Assembly: GCA_017398545.1 (NCBI GenBank)
Contig: JAFQFT010000064.1
Location: forward strand, 1 to 43,978
From: Bacilli bacterium
GTDB lineage: Bacteria; Bacillota_I; Bacilli_A; ML615J-28; CAG-313
DNA length: 43,978 nt
Reading direction: 5' to 3'
Made by a program: the position numbers and the translations under genes. Positions 9,081 to 17,258 of the stretch are shown here, piece after piece. Each line of letters opens with the position of its first letter. Position 1 is the stretch's first letter. Below the pieces are notes generated by a model, which saw only the letters and a program-made list of their open reading frames with translations, was not told where the DNA came from and did no database searches.

Positions 9081-10862
9081 TTATTTAACGTCTACAACAT
9101 AAATTTCCATATCATAAGTAACTTGTCTTGGAGTAAGTTCTAAAGTCATAGCGCTATCAGTACATACTCTAAACTCTTTATTTGCAGGAACTTTACCAAA
9201 TAAATTTAGCATTACAGTTGTATAATTAATTTCACTACCATATTCATATCTTGCATTAATACAACCAAATGAAGTATAAATTTTAACAATAACACCATCT
9301 AAAGGGTTATTTTCATATGCAGGATGAGCAACTAATTTTCTTTCAAATGCAGTTTCTGCTAAAGTAACAAATTCATGTCTTAATTCATCTGTTTTAGCAG
9401 AATCTAATTGAGATAATCTATTTAATAAATTCTCATAACTTGCAGTACCACGATATACGGAATTTCTTAAAATTAATGAAAACTCAACTAAACAAAGTGC
9501 AAATTTATGATCTTCAGATACTTCTTTATTATTTAAATCAGCATCACTTGCAGAATAAACAAAAGTTTTAGATTCATTAGATGTAGGATCTTTATAATTA
9601 ATTTGAAGATTAAATACCTCTTGAATTGAACTATACATATTAGGTTTTAATACTACTTCATAAGTTACAAGTGTTTGATGTCCACTACCAAGTTCACCAG
9701 CATCAGATTCTTCATTTTCAAAATCTTCTTGTGAAATAGTTTTATTTTCATAACCAATTAAACGATAACTTTCAACAAGTGCAGGATTAAATGTTACTTT
9801 ATTTTTAACATCTTTTGCAACAGTAATCATTGTTTTATTAAAATCATCAACAAGTACTTTCTTAGCTTCTTGTAAGTTATCAACATATGCATATAAACCA
9901 TTACCATATTTAGCTAGTGTTTCAACTTTAGAATCTTGATAATTACCCATACCAAATCCAAGTACTGATAAGTAAACACCTGATGATGCTTTTTCTTGAA
10001 TAAACGCCTTTAACTCTTCATTACTAGAAATACCAATATTAAAATCACCATCTGTTGCAAGAACTACTCTATTAATACCACCTGGAACAAAATATTTTTC
10101 AGCAAGTTCATATGCTTTTTGAATACCACCAGAACCATTTGTTCCACCACTTGCAGTTAAACGATCAATGATTTTAGATAATTGTAATTTTTCATCAGCA
10201 TACATACCATCAGCTTTAACACTTACACCTGATGCATAAGTTACAATAGAAATTCGATCATTTGGATTAAGTTTTTCTAACAATAATAAGAATGCTTCTT
10301 TTAATAAAGGTAATTTATTAGATGAAGACATTGAACCTGATGAATCAATCAAAAATACAACATTATTTCCAACTGACTCAATATATTCTGCTTCTTCTGT
10401 AGCAACACCAATTGTAATTACATGATGAGCATCATTCCATGGAGCTACACTCATTTCAGAAGTTACTTTAAAAGTTTCACCATCTTCTGGAGTTTCTAAG
10501 TCATAATTAAAATAATTAATAAGCTCATCTGTCTTAATAACATTTCCATTTAATGCTTGATTGTTTTCAATATATCTTCTTAAATTAGCGTAAGATGCTG
10601 TAAATGAATCCATACTGAAATAACTACTACTTTCATAACTTGTATTATAGAATGGATTTTCGTTAATTTGATTATATGATTCACCAAACATAAAATCATT
10701 ATCACCATTATCGTCTTCAGTATAATCATAACCAGGAGCATAATTTGGATACCATCCTCCTGCATCATTTTTATTATTAGAAGACATACATGAAGTTAAT
10801 ACTAAGCATGTAAGTGCGATTGTAAAAATAATTGTCAATAAACTAAAAATTCTTTGTTTCAT
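9081..10862 (-). CDS. von Willebrand factor type A lipoprotein, YfbK-like
   Basis: A 593-residue lipoprotein (lipobox LTSC, Cys 25). After an acidic Asn/Tyr-rich linker, an N-terminal domain (about 85-165) of the kind preceding VWA in YfbK proteins is seen. A VWA domain follows with an intact MIDAS: DSSGSM (Asp173, Ser175, Ser177), a downstream threonine in ASGGTNGSGG, and LATDGDFNIG. The remainder resembles the C-terminal DUF3520 region, ending with VAHPAYENNPLDGVIV and a short tail. It probably binds protein or surface ligands via a divalent cation on the outside of the membrane; no partner can be named. The ribosome site AAGGAAGG precedes ATG. It is first in a two-gene operon. Confidence 0.85.
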   Translation of the reverse strand: MKQRIFSLLTIIFTIALTCLVLTSCMSSNNKNDAGGWYPNYAPGYDYTEDDNGDNDFMFGESYNQINENPFYNTSYESSSYFSMDSFTASYANLRRYIENNQALNGNVIKTDELINYFNYDLETPEDGETFKVTSEMSVAPWNDAHHVITIGVATEEAEYIESVGNNVVFLIDSSGSMSSSNKLPLLKEAFLLLLEKLNPNDRISIVTYASGVSVKADGMYADEKLQLSKIIDRLTASGGTNGSGGIQKAYELAEKYFVPGGINRVVLATDGDFNIGISSNEELKAFIQEKASSGVYLSVLGFGMGNYQDSKVETLAKYGNGLYAYVDNLQEAKKVLVDDFNKTMITVAKDVKNKVTFNPALVESYRLIGYENKTISQEDFENEESDAGELGSGHQTLVTYEVVLKPNMYSSIQEVFNLQINYKDPTSNESKTFVYSASDADLNNKEVSEDHKFALCLVEFSLILRNSVYRGTASYENLLNRLSQLDSAKTDELRHEFVTLAETAFERKLVAHPAYENNPLDGVIVKIYTSFGCINARYEYGSEINYTTVMLNLFGKVPANKEFRVCTDSAMTLELTPRQVTYDMEIYVVDVK

Positions 10863-11180
10863 AGGTTGTACCTTCCTTTCACCTATAAAACAAAGAACAT
10901 ATTAGTATTGTGACAAAAATTTAAAATATTTTTAAATATTATTTTTATTTTCGAAGTCTTCTTAAAATGACAAACTTCTAAAACTAGGAATTTTGATTTC
11001 AAAATCATCATTTAAAAGAAACATTAACATATAAATTGGATAATAAAAGGAATTATTTTTTAATCACTATATAAAGAAAGTTTTAAAATTAAATCTTCAA
11101 TACTTAAAGAGCTTTCTAAAATTTCTATAATTTTAGGTTGTTTAAGTAAATTAAATTCGACAAAATTATAACCTTTATCA
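10863..11180 (-). pseudogene. Degenerate intergenic region with a gene remnant
   Basis: No intact gene is found. On the minus strand an open stretch of about 43 codons without a start codon (11060-11188) reads DKGYNFVEFNLLKQP...SLSIEDLILKLSLYSD and then stops. Its composition looks protein-like and it lies just past the small repetitive ORF at 11181-11306 in another frame. It may be the eroded tail of a former gene. Otherwise the stretch is AT-rich with only weak hairpins. Confidence 0.35.
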
Positions 11181-11306
11181 TTAAGACACTAAAATTACAA
11201 TTTTCCAAGATATTTTTAATATATTTTTAGCAGTTTTCCAAGGTGTATTATATGCTTTTTTAGCAATTTTCCAAGTTTTTGAAAATAAAACTATTAAAAA
11301 TTCCAT
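11181..11306 (-). CDS. Possible 41-residue cationic amphipathic peptide with 11-residue repeats
   Basis: The minus strand encodes a 41-residue ORF whose ATG lies inside the last codons of the M29 aminopeptidase gene (other frame). After a hydrophobic start (MEFLIVLF), Trp-Lys recurs every 11 residues (residues 12, 23 and 34: WKIAKKAYNTP, WKTAKNILKIS, WKIVILVS). The DNA shows the same exact 33-base period. The peptide would be strongly basic and helical, like leaderless bacteriocins or membrane-active toxins. There is no convincing ribosome site, and it could be a fragment of a decayed gene. Coding status is uncertain. Confidence 0.3.
   Translation of the reverse strand: MEFLIVLFSKTWKIAKKAYNTPWKTAKNILKISWKIVILVS
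11201..11275. repeat. 33-bp degenerate tandem repeat, three copies
   Basis: TTTTCCAAG recurs on the plus strand at 11201, 11234 and 11267, an exact 33-base period, with partly conserved sequence between copies. The period is a multiple of three and keeps one open frame on the minus strand. Confidence 0.7.
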
Positions 11307-12520
11307 GTACCATCTTTAAAGATTGATATTTTTTTACCATCTTTTGTATATGCATCAATAGATAAATCACTAGAACCAATCATAAAATCTACATGAATCA
11401 TTGATTGATTAAGTCCCATTTCTTCCATTTCTTTATTTGAATATTTGGTAAAATCTTTAATACAATCAGTAAATCCTCTACCAATCGCAAAGTGACATAC
11501 AGCATTTTCATCAAATAAAGTATTATAGAATAAAATACCTGTTTGATTTACTGGAGATTCAAATGGTACAAGCGCACATTCACCAAGATATGAAGCACCT
11601 TCATCCATTGAAATCATTTGTTTAAGAAGTTCTTCACCGTGCTCTGCATGACATTCAACAACTTTACCTTCTTTAAATACAAAATAGAAGTTTTCAATTA
11701 ATTCACCATTATAAGATAGTGGTTTTGTTGATACAACTTTACCTTCAGCAACTCCTTTTTTAGGAGATGTAAAACATTCTTCTGTAGGCATGTTAGGATT
11801 AAAGTATACTCCACCAATTGTAGTTTCTCCACCACCACACCAAATTGATTCATCCATTAGACCAACTCTAAAATCAGTTCCATTACTTGATTTATATTCT
11901 AAATAATCAATGTTTAAACTATTTAAATAATTACATCTATCAAGTAAGTTCTTATTGTGGCTTTCCCATGCTTTAATAGGATCGCTAGTTACTCTTGCAG
12001 TAGTAAGAATTGCTTCCCATAATGAATCAACAGCTGCTTTTTTAGGAAGCTCTGGGAATACTTTTTTAGCCCATTCAACACTTGGTACTGCTACAATTGT
12101 CCATTGATATTTATTATTAAGTTCATCTTGTAAAGGTTTAATAATTGGATAAGACATCATACGTGATTTTGCAAGTTTAGCTTGATCAATCCCTTTCATT
12201 GCATCTGGTGCACTACTCATAATATGAATACGAGCAGGAAGAGTATTTATTTGATGTTTAATCTTTTCAATTTTCCAATTAGGAACTTCTGCTAAAGTTT
12301 CTACTGTTTCATATTTTACAATATTTTTTAAAATTGATGGAGGTGTAGCCCAATCAACAGTTACACTTTTTGCACCACATTTATAACATTCTTCAACTAC
12401 AAGTGATACAAATTCAACTTGATCAACACTTGCATTAATAATTACTTCTTGATTTTTTTGAACATTTGCTCCTACTTTAGCAACAAGTTCAGCATAGCTT
12501 TTTAATATTTTCTTAGTCAT
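11294..12520 (-). CDS. M29 family aminopeptidase (AmpS/PepS type)
   Basis: A 408-residue cytoplasmic metallo-aminopeptidase, full length for family M29, which releases N-terminal residues from peptides. Family landmarks in the C-terminal half are visible: GGETTIGGVYFNPNMPTEE, VAEGKV, EGASYLGECALVP with a metal-ligand Glu, CHFAIGRGF with a His, and SMIHVDFMIGS with the His-x-Asp pair. It begins 11 bases after the stop of the SIS-domain gene with ribosome site GGAGATGG, so the two form an operon. Together with pepF and the Xaa-Pro aminopeptidase it indicates a peptide-scavenging lifestyle. Confidence 0.9.
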   Translation of the reverse strand: MTKKILKSYAELVAKVGANVQKNQEVIINASVDQVEFVSLVVEECYKCGAKSVTVDWATPPSILKNIVKYETVETLAEVPNWKIEKIKHQINTLPARIHIMSSAPDAMKGIDQAKLAKSRMMSYPIIKPLQDELNNKYQWTIVAVPSVEWAKKVFPELPKKAAVDSLWEAILTTARVTSDPIKAWESHNKNLLDRCNYLNSLNIDYLEYKSSNGTDFRVGLMDESIWCGGGETTIGGVYFNPNMPTEECFTSPKKGVAEGKVVSTKPLSYNGELIENFYFVFKEGKVVECHAEHGEELLKQMISMDEGASYLGECALVPFESPVNQTGILFYNTLFDENAVCHFAIGRGFTDCIKDFTKYSNKEMEEMGLNQSMIHVDFMIGSSDLSIDAYTKDGKKISIFKDGTWNF

Positions 12521-12531
12521 ATAACCATCTC

Positions 12532-13257
12532 CTAATATAAACTTTTAATTCTTGCTTTATACTTTTCATAAAGTTCTTTATTATGCTCATCACCACCTGG
12601 TGTATTTGCACTAATATAAATTGGTGGAACTAGTCCTTTTTCTTCATATAAATTAACAATTTCAATCACAATACTTTGTGCTATAAAAGAACATGCAATT
12701 GAAGATGATGCACCTATCTTACCATATTCTTTTTCAATAACACCATCTCCATATGGTGTATGGTTATCAATTACAATATCACATACTTCATATAAGTGTT
12801 TATCATATTTGTTTCTTGGATTTGACTTACTACTTTGTGTCATACTAGTTACACAAACAACTGGATGCCCCTTTTCTTTTGCAAGATAAGCCATTTCTAC
12901 AGGTACACTATTAATACCACTATTAGATACTATAATAAATGGTTCGCCACTTCTTAAATCTAGACTATTAAAAATAATTTCTGCTATTCCTGTAAGACGT
13001 TCAAATTTAGTACTTCTAATAGAACCTTCATGTTGCATTAAAAATGGTTCTAAAATTGGATTAACTTGTACTAGTCCACCTGCACGATAAAATAATTCTT
13101 CTGCAAACATATGTGAATGTCCTGTTGCAAAAATATGTACCACACCACTATTATTCATAACATCAAATATTATTCTAGCACATTTTTTTATATTATCAAT
13201 TTCATAAATTGTAATATCATTAATTATATTGTTAATTTTTACACTAAAATCTTTCAT
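12532..13257 (-). CDS. SIS-domain phosphosugar-binding protein (UPF0309-like)
   Basis: A 241-residue protein with one sugar-isomerase (SIS) domain: FATGHSHMFAEELFYRAGG (about 43-61), the Ser-rich phosphosugar loop IIVSNSGINSVPVEMA (about 108-123), and CVTSMTQS. Conserved DNHTPYGDGV and GASSSIACSFIAQ segments match the UPF0309/COG4821 group of uncharacterised SIS proteins. A role in amino-sugar metabolism or its regulation is plausible from the fold, but the substrate is unknown. It is the first gene of a two-gene operon with the aminopeptidase. Confidence 0.8.
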   Translation of the reverse strand: MKDFSVKINNIINDITIYEIDNIKKCARIIFDVMNNSGVVHIFATGHSHMFAEELFYRAGGLVQVNPILEPFLMQHEGSIRSTKFERLTGIAEIIFNSLDLRSGEPFIIVSNSGINSVPVEMAYLAKEKGHPVVCVTSMTQSSKSNPRNKYDKHLYEVCDIVIDNHTPYGDGVIEKEYGKIGASSSIACSFIAQSIVIEIVNLYEEKGLVPPIYISANTPGGDEHNKELYEKYKARIKSLY

Positions 13258-13288
13258 AATACCATCCTTATTATTATTTATTAATAAA

Positions 13289-13312
13289 AGCCTTAGTATT
13301 CCTACTAAAGCT
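13289..13312 (-). terminator. Hairpin terminator after the acyltransferase gene
   Basis: A 9-bp stem with one G-U pair (13289-13297 with 13304-13312) and a 6-base loop is followed on the minus strand by TTTTATT. It lies between the acyltransferase stop and the SIS gene start. Confidence 0.6.
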
Positions 13313-13316
13313 ATTT

Positions 13317-14582
13317 TTATTCAGTTTCTTTTTCAGTAGCTTTTCTAAAGATTGCTTCTGTTGCGAAATGTAACTTTGTAAGCACATTAGGATTAGTTAG
13401 TGGAAATACAAAATATGTATCAGTTTCTGTTGCAATGTCTATTGCATCACCACGTTTTTTATAATCATATTCTATGTGAAGTGAAGCAGTAGTATTAGCA
13501 GGTTTAAATACTTCAAAAGGATTTCCATCATCTAAAGTACCTGTTATTAAGATACCTTTTTCATCTTGACGCATAATACCTTCACCAATTCTTACAAATC
13601 CTTTTTTCGAATTAACAAGTCTTTCAATACGTACTTTATCTTTAAATACATAAGTTCCATTCATTACTTCTTCATCAACTACATCACGTTGCCATTTATA
13701 CCAGTTAGGTACATGGGAAAGATTAGAATCCCATGTTTTATCCTCATTTGTAAGATTCATTCTAGAATATTCATCCATATCCCATTTAGCACCACATTCA
13801 GTACATTCTACATAGTGGTCATAACTAATAGTCTTTTGTTCACTATTACAACAAGGGCATTTATAAAGAATCTTATGAATATTAGTTGCACGATCTTTGT
13901 CTGTGATTTTTATTTTGTTATCATATTGCCACTTATAATCATCCCAAATAAATGCATCTTCAATTCTTTCTTGAATTTCTTCAGCAGATAAAGTTAATAC
14001 TTCTTCTTTTGTTACAACTTGAATATAATCAACTTCACATTGGATTTTACGATAAGGATGCTTACACCATTGTGGTGAACGTAAAAATGTTCCCTTTTGA
14101 TTCATTACTACAACTGGAACTTTACATACTTTTGCAAATTTACCAAGTGCTTTACCAATATCTTCATTTACACCAGCAAGAGCAAATCTAGCCTCAGGAT
14201 AAATAACTACATTACATTTTAAAGTATGTAGAGCTTTGTAACAATTTCTAATAAGAATTGTATCTTTTGTAAACTTACGTTTAGGAATACATCCTACACC
14301 ACGCATTAACCATTCACGACCATTAAATTCTTCAATTGAAGTAACCCAACAATATTTTTGAGTAGGACCTGACTTAATTACATTAGCAAAGTCAACAAAA
14401 CTTGCGTGATTAGATAATAAAATGTATGGTCCTTTTAAACCTTCACAATTAATTTTTTTAATTTTTGTTTTTGTTCCAAATGGTCCAGCGAATAGCCAAG
14501 CACCAACCATTTCAATAGGTCTTAAATACCATTTTGGTCCGTTAATCTTTTTGTGAAGTTCAAATGCTTTTTCTTTCTTCAT
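13317..14582 (-). CDS. PlsC-like acyltransferase with C-terminal zinc ribbon
   Basis: A 421-residue protein. The N-terminal half is a lysophosphatidic-acid acyltransferase fold: hydrophobic N-terminus, motif I NHASFVD (His59, Asp64) and motif III YPEAR (129-132), as in 1-acyl-glycerol-3-phosphate acyltransferases. The second half is unusual. It has a four-cysteine zinc ribbon (CPCC at 242-245 and CTEC at 260-263) followed by about 150 mostly beta-type residues. Ordinary PlsC proteins are about 200-250 residues and lack this. The likely role is phospholipid acyl transfer at the membrane; the function of the C-terminal part is unknown. It is monocistronic with its own terminator. Confidence 0.75.
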   Translation of the reverse strand: MKKEKAFELHKKINGPKWYLRPIEMVGAWLFAGPFGTKTKIKKINCEGLKGPYILLSNHASFVDFANVIKSGPTQKYCWVTSIEEFNGREWLMRGVGCIPKRKFTKDTILIRNCYKALHTLKCNVVIYPEARFALAGVNEDIGKALGKFAKVCKVPVVVMNQKGTFLRSPQWCKHPYRKIQCEVDYIQVVTKEEVLTLSAEEIQERIEDAFIWDDYKWQYDNKIKITDKDRATNIHKILYKCPCCNSEQKTISYDHYVECTECGAKWDMDEYSRMNLTNEDKTWDSNLSHVPNWYKWQRDVVDEEVMNGTYVFKDKVRIERLVNSKKGFVRIGEGIMRQDEKGILITGTLDDGNPFEVFKPANTTASLHIEYDYKKRGDAIDIATETDTYFVFPLTNPNVLTKLHFATEAIFRKATEKETE

Positions 14583-14669
14583 AAATTCTTTTCTCTTTCT
14601 TAATTCTATTATATATTATACACAAAAAATATTAAAAAATAAAGTAAAATTATATTTTTTGATAATAAT

Positions 14670-15248
14670 TTACATATTTTTTATCATATTTACTATTTTT
14701 ACAAGTATTTTACCACATACTAACGCATCATCACCTGCTCTATGAGCATTGCCAATTGGGATATTTAAATACTCTGCAACAGTAATTTGTTTATGATTAG
14801 ATAGTTTTAAATAGTATCTTGATAACTCTAATGTATCTAAATAATATAGTGTCCCACTAAATCTAAGACGTTCTAAAGTATTTGATAAAAAGTTCATATC
14901 AAAACTTGCGTTATGCGCAACTATTACAGCATTTCCTTCTAAAACATCTTTAATAAATGAACAAAAATAGTAATATACCTCATCTTCTAATGGTGCACTA
15001 CTTAACATTTCATTTGTAATATTATTAATTTTAGTAACATGATGTGGAACACTTTTTCCTGCATTAACTAAAGTAGAGAACGCTTTTACAGGTTTGAAAT
15101 TTATAAATTCACAACATCCAATTTCAATTATTCTATCACTAATAGGGTTTAAACCTGTAGTTTCTACATCAAATGAGTAAAACTTTTTATCTAATAATTT
15201 AATTAAATCTTCACTAAATCTTATTTTTTTCTTGATAATACTACTCAT
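14670..15248 (-). CDS. DEDDh 3'-5' exonuclease (DnaQ/PolC epsilon type)
   Basis: A 192-residue stand-alone exonuclease domain. All DEDDh residues are present: Exo I FDVETTG (Asp27, Glu29), Exo II HNASFD (Asp117), Exo III HRAGDDA (His169, Asp174). The family removes nucleotides from DNA or RNA 3' ends as a proofreader or in repair. With no polymerase fused, it could act as a free epsilon-like subunit or a repair nuclease. The ribosome site GGAG precedes ATG. It is monocistronic. Confidence 0.88.
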   Translation of the reverse strand: MSSIIKKKIRFSEDLIKLLDKKFYSFDVETTGLNPISDRIIEIGCCEFINFKPVKAFSTLVNAGKSVPHHVTKINNITNEMLSSAPLEDEVYYYFCSFIKDVLEGNAVIVAHNASFDMNFLSNTLERLRFSGTLYYLDTLELSRYYLKLSNHKQITVAEYLNIPIGNAHRAGDDALVCGKILVKIVNMIKNM

Positions 15249-15310
15249 ATATTTACTCCATATTAGTTTTATTATACCAAATTTATTATTTTTATAACTA
15301 TTTTTACAAT

Positions 15311-15351
15311 AAAATAAAGAAAAGTAGACATTTCACTAAAAAATGTCTACT
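15311..15351 (-). terminator. Rho-independent terminator of the ABC exporter operon
   Basis: An 11-bp perfect stem (15323-15333 with 15341-15351) has a 7-base loop and a T-rich tail on the minus strand. It sits directly after the second exporter gene. Confidence 0.88.
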
Positions 15352-15359
15352 CTAATTTT

Positions 15360-17258
15360 TTAAGTATCAAGTCCTGCAAATTGAGTTTGATATAGTCTAT
15401 TATATACACCTTGTTTTTGTAATAGTTCTTCGTGATTACCCATTTCAACAATAACACCTTGATCTAATACTAATATTAAATCAGCATCTTGAATAGTCGA
15501 AAGACGATGAGCAATTATAATAGAAGTTCTATTTTCCATTAATTTTAATAATGCATCTTGAATCTTCTTTTCAGTTCTTGTATCAACAGAAGATGTAGCT
15601 TCATCTAAAATTAAGATTTTCGGATTAGCTAAGATTGCACGAGCAATCGTTAATAATTGACGTTGGCCTTGAGAAATATTTGTAGCACCTTCTGAAAGAA
15701 TAGTCTTTTCTTTTTGTGGAAGTCTTTGTACAAACTTATAACAATTTGCCATTTTTAGTGCTTCTTCAAATTCTTCTTGTGTTGCGTCAGTTTTACCATA
15801 TTTTACATTATTTTCAACAGTATCACCAAATAATACTGCATCTTGTAAAACAATTGAAATACAATCTCTTAAATCTTTTTTAGACATATCTTTAATATCT
15901 TTACCATCAATTAAGATTTGTCCAGAATCAATATCATAGAATCTTAGTAATAGATTAACAATTGTTGTCTTACCACTACCTGTTGCACCAACTAGTGCTA
16001 TTTTATGCCCACTATACATATCAATATTAAAATCTTTTAATACAGGTTTACCAGGAACATATGAGAATCCTACGTGTCTGAAATCAATATATCCTGTAGT
16101 TTTAGTTGAGTCAAATTCAACAGTACCAGTAAAATCTTCAACTTCTTCATTCATCATTGTAAATACACGTTCTGCACCTGCCATTGCAGTAAGGATTGAA
16201 GAATATAAATGAGCAATTTCATTAATTGGTCTAGTAAATTGTTTATTAAGCGTTAAAAATGAAATAACAACTGAAACACTTAATGCTTCACCAAATAAAC
16301 CATTACCAATTCCCTTAGTTACAAATAAAGCACCAAAAATACAAATTAAGAAATATCCAAAGTTACCAACAAAGTTCATAATTGGTCCCATTGAACCACC
16401 CCAAATTTGAGCTTTAATTGCTGTATGACATAGTTCATTTGAATAATCATTAAACTCTTCTTCTGCAATACTTTGATGATTATATGCAATAACAGTTTTA
16501 CACCCTGTAACCATTTCTTCAGTTTGTGCATTTAACATACCTAATATTCTTGATTGTTTAACAAATAAAGGTCTCATAAATTTAGACATTAAAGCAGTAA
16601 AAGAAATAGATAATACTAAAGTAATCATTGCAACTGCTGTAAGAAGTGGAGAATATACTATCATAATACATAAGCAACCAATAATTGTTAAAATACCAGA
16701 TACAAGCGATGTAATAGAACTAGATACTGCCATTGAGATATTATCAATATCATTAGTCATTCTTGACATAATATCCCCGTGAGGATGAGTATCAGTATAT
16801 TTAATTGGGAATTTAACAATTCTTGCAAATAAATCATTACGCATTTTTCTAGTCATTCCTGTAACTAAGTAAGCACTTAAAATACTAGAAATATATGAGA
16901 ATACACAATATAAAATATAAACACTTGCAAGTAAAACAACAAATAGTAAGAAATTTTGTGGATTAGGAGTTTTCTCCCAAATATTATTATCTACATCATA
17001 TTCACCAAGTGATGCAATAATTTTTTCGATAAATATATTTGTTGAAAGAGTACAAGCAGTTGTTAATATTACTACAAAGATTAACGCAATTAATAAGCCT
17101 TTAGAAAATGAAATATAATTTAATAATTGTTTAATAGTAGCTTTTAGATCTTTAGGTTTTTCTTTTAAACCACCAAATCTACTACCTGGCCCTTTACCAT
17201 TTCCTTGTTTCATTTGCATTTCACGAAGGCGTTTATCATCAAATTGTCTTCTAGCCAT
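15360..17258 (-). CDS. ABC exporter half-transporter, catalytically competent subunit
   Basis: 632 residues: a charged N-terminal extension (about 1-45), six transmembrane helices, then a nucleotide-binding domain. Motifs are Walker A GATGSGKTT, Q-loop SIVLQD, Walker B ILILDEATSS with the catalytic Glu, and switch His in IIAHRLST. Its signature motif is degenerate (ISQGQ instead of LSGGQ). With the neighbouring subunit it forms a heterodimer in which this chain contributes the active Walker B and the partner the intact signature, as known for BmrCD- and TM287/288-like exporters. The start ATG overlaps the upstream stop (TAATG), and the ribosome site lies inside the upstream gene. The substrate is unknown; drugs or lipids are typical. 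Confidence 0.92.
   Translation of the reverse strand: MARRQFDDKRLREMQMKQGNGKGPGSRFGGLKEKPKDLKATIKQLLNYISFSKGLLIALIFVVILTTACTLSTNIFIEKIIASLGEYDVDNNIWEKTPNPQNFLLFVVLLASVYILYCVFSYISSILSAYLVTGMTRKMRNDLFARIVKFPIKYTDTHPHGDIMSRMTNDIDNISMAVSSSITSLVSGILTIIGCLCIMIVYSPLLTAVAMITLVLSISFTALMSKFMRPLFVKQSRILGMLNAQTEEMVTGCKTVIAYNHQSIAEEEFNDYSNELCHTAIKAQIWGGSMGPIMNFVGNFGYFLICIFGALFVTKGIGNGLFGEALSVSVVISFLTLNKQFTRPINEIAHLYSSILTAMAGAERVFTMMNEEVEDFTGTVEFDSTKTTGYIDFRHVGFSYVPGKPVLKDFNIDMYSGHKIALVGATGSGKTTIVNLLLRFYDIDSGQILIDGKDIKDMSKKDLRDCISIVLQDAVLFGDTVENNVKYGKTDATQEEFEEALKMANCYKFVQRLPQKEKTILSEGATNISQGQRQLLTIARAILANPKILILDEATSSVDTRTEKKIQDALLKLMENRTSIIIAHRLSTIQDADLILVLDQGVIVEMGNHEELLQKQGVYNRLYQTQFAGLDT

Noticed and set aside
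10580..10768. 62-codon minus-strand ORF inside the VWA lipoprotein gene
   Set aside because: It lies wholly within a well-supported gene in another frame and has low-complexity Met/Ile/His composition; a frame shadow.
13566..14191. Two plus-strand ORFs opposite the acyltransferase gene
   Set aside because: They are antisense to conserved acyltransferase and zinc-ribbon codons, with Phe/Ile-rich shadow composition and no ribosome sites.
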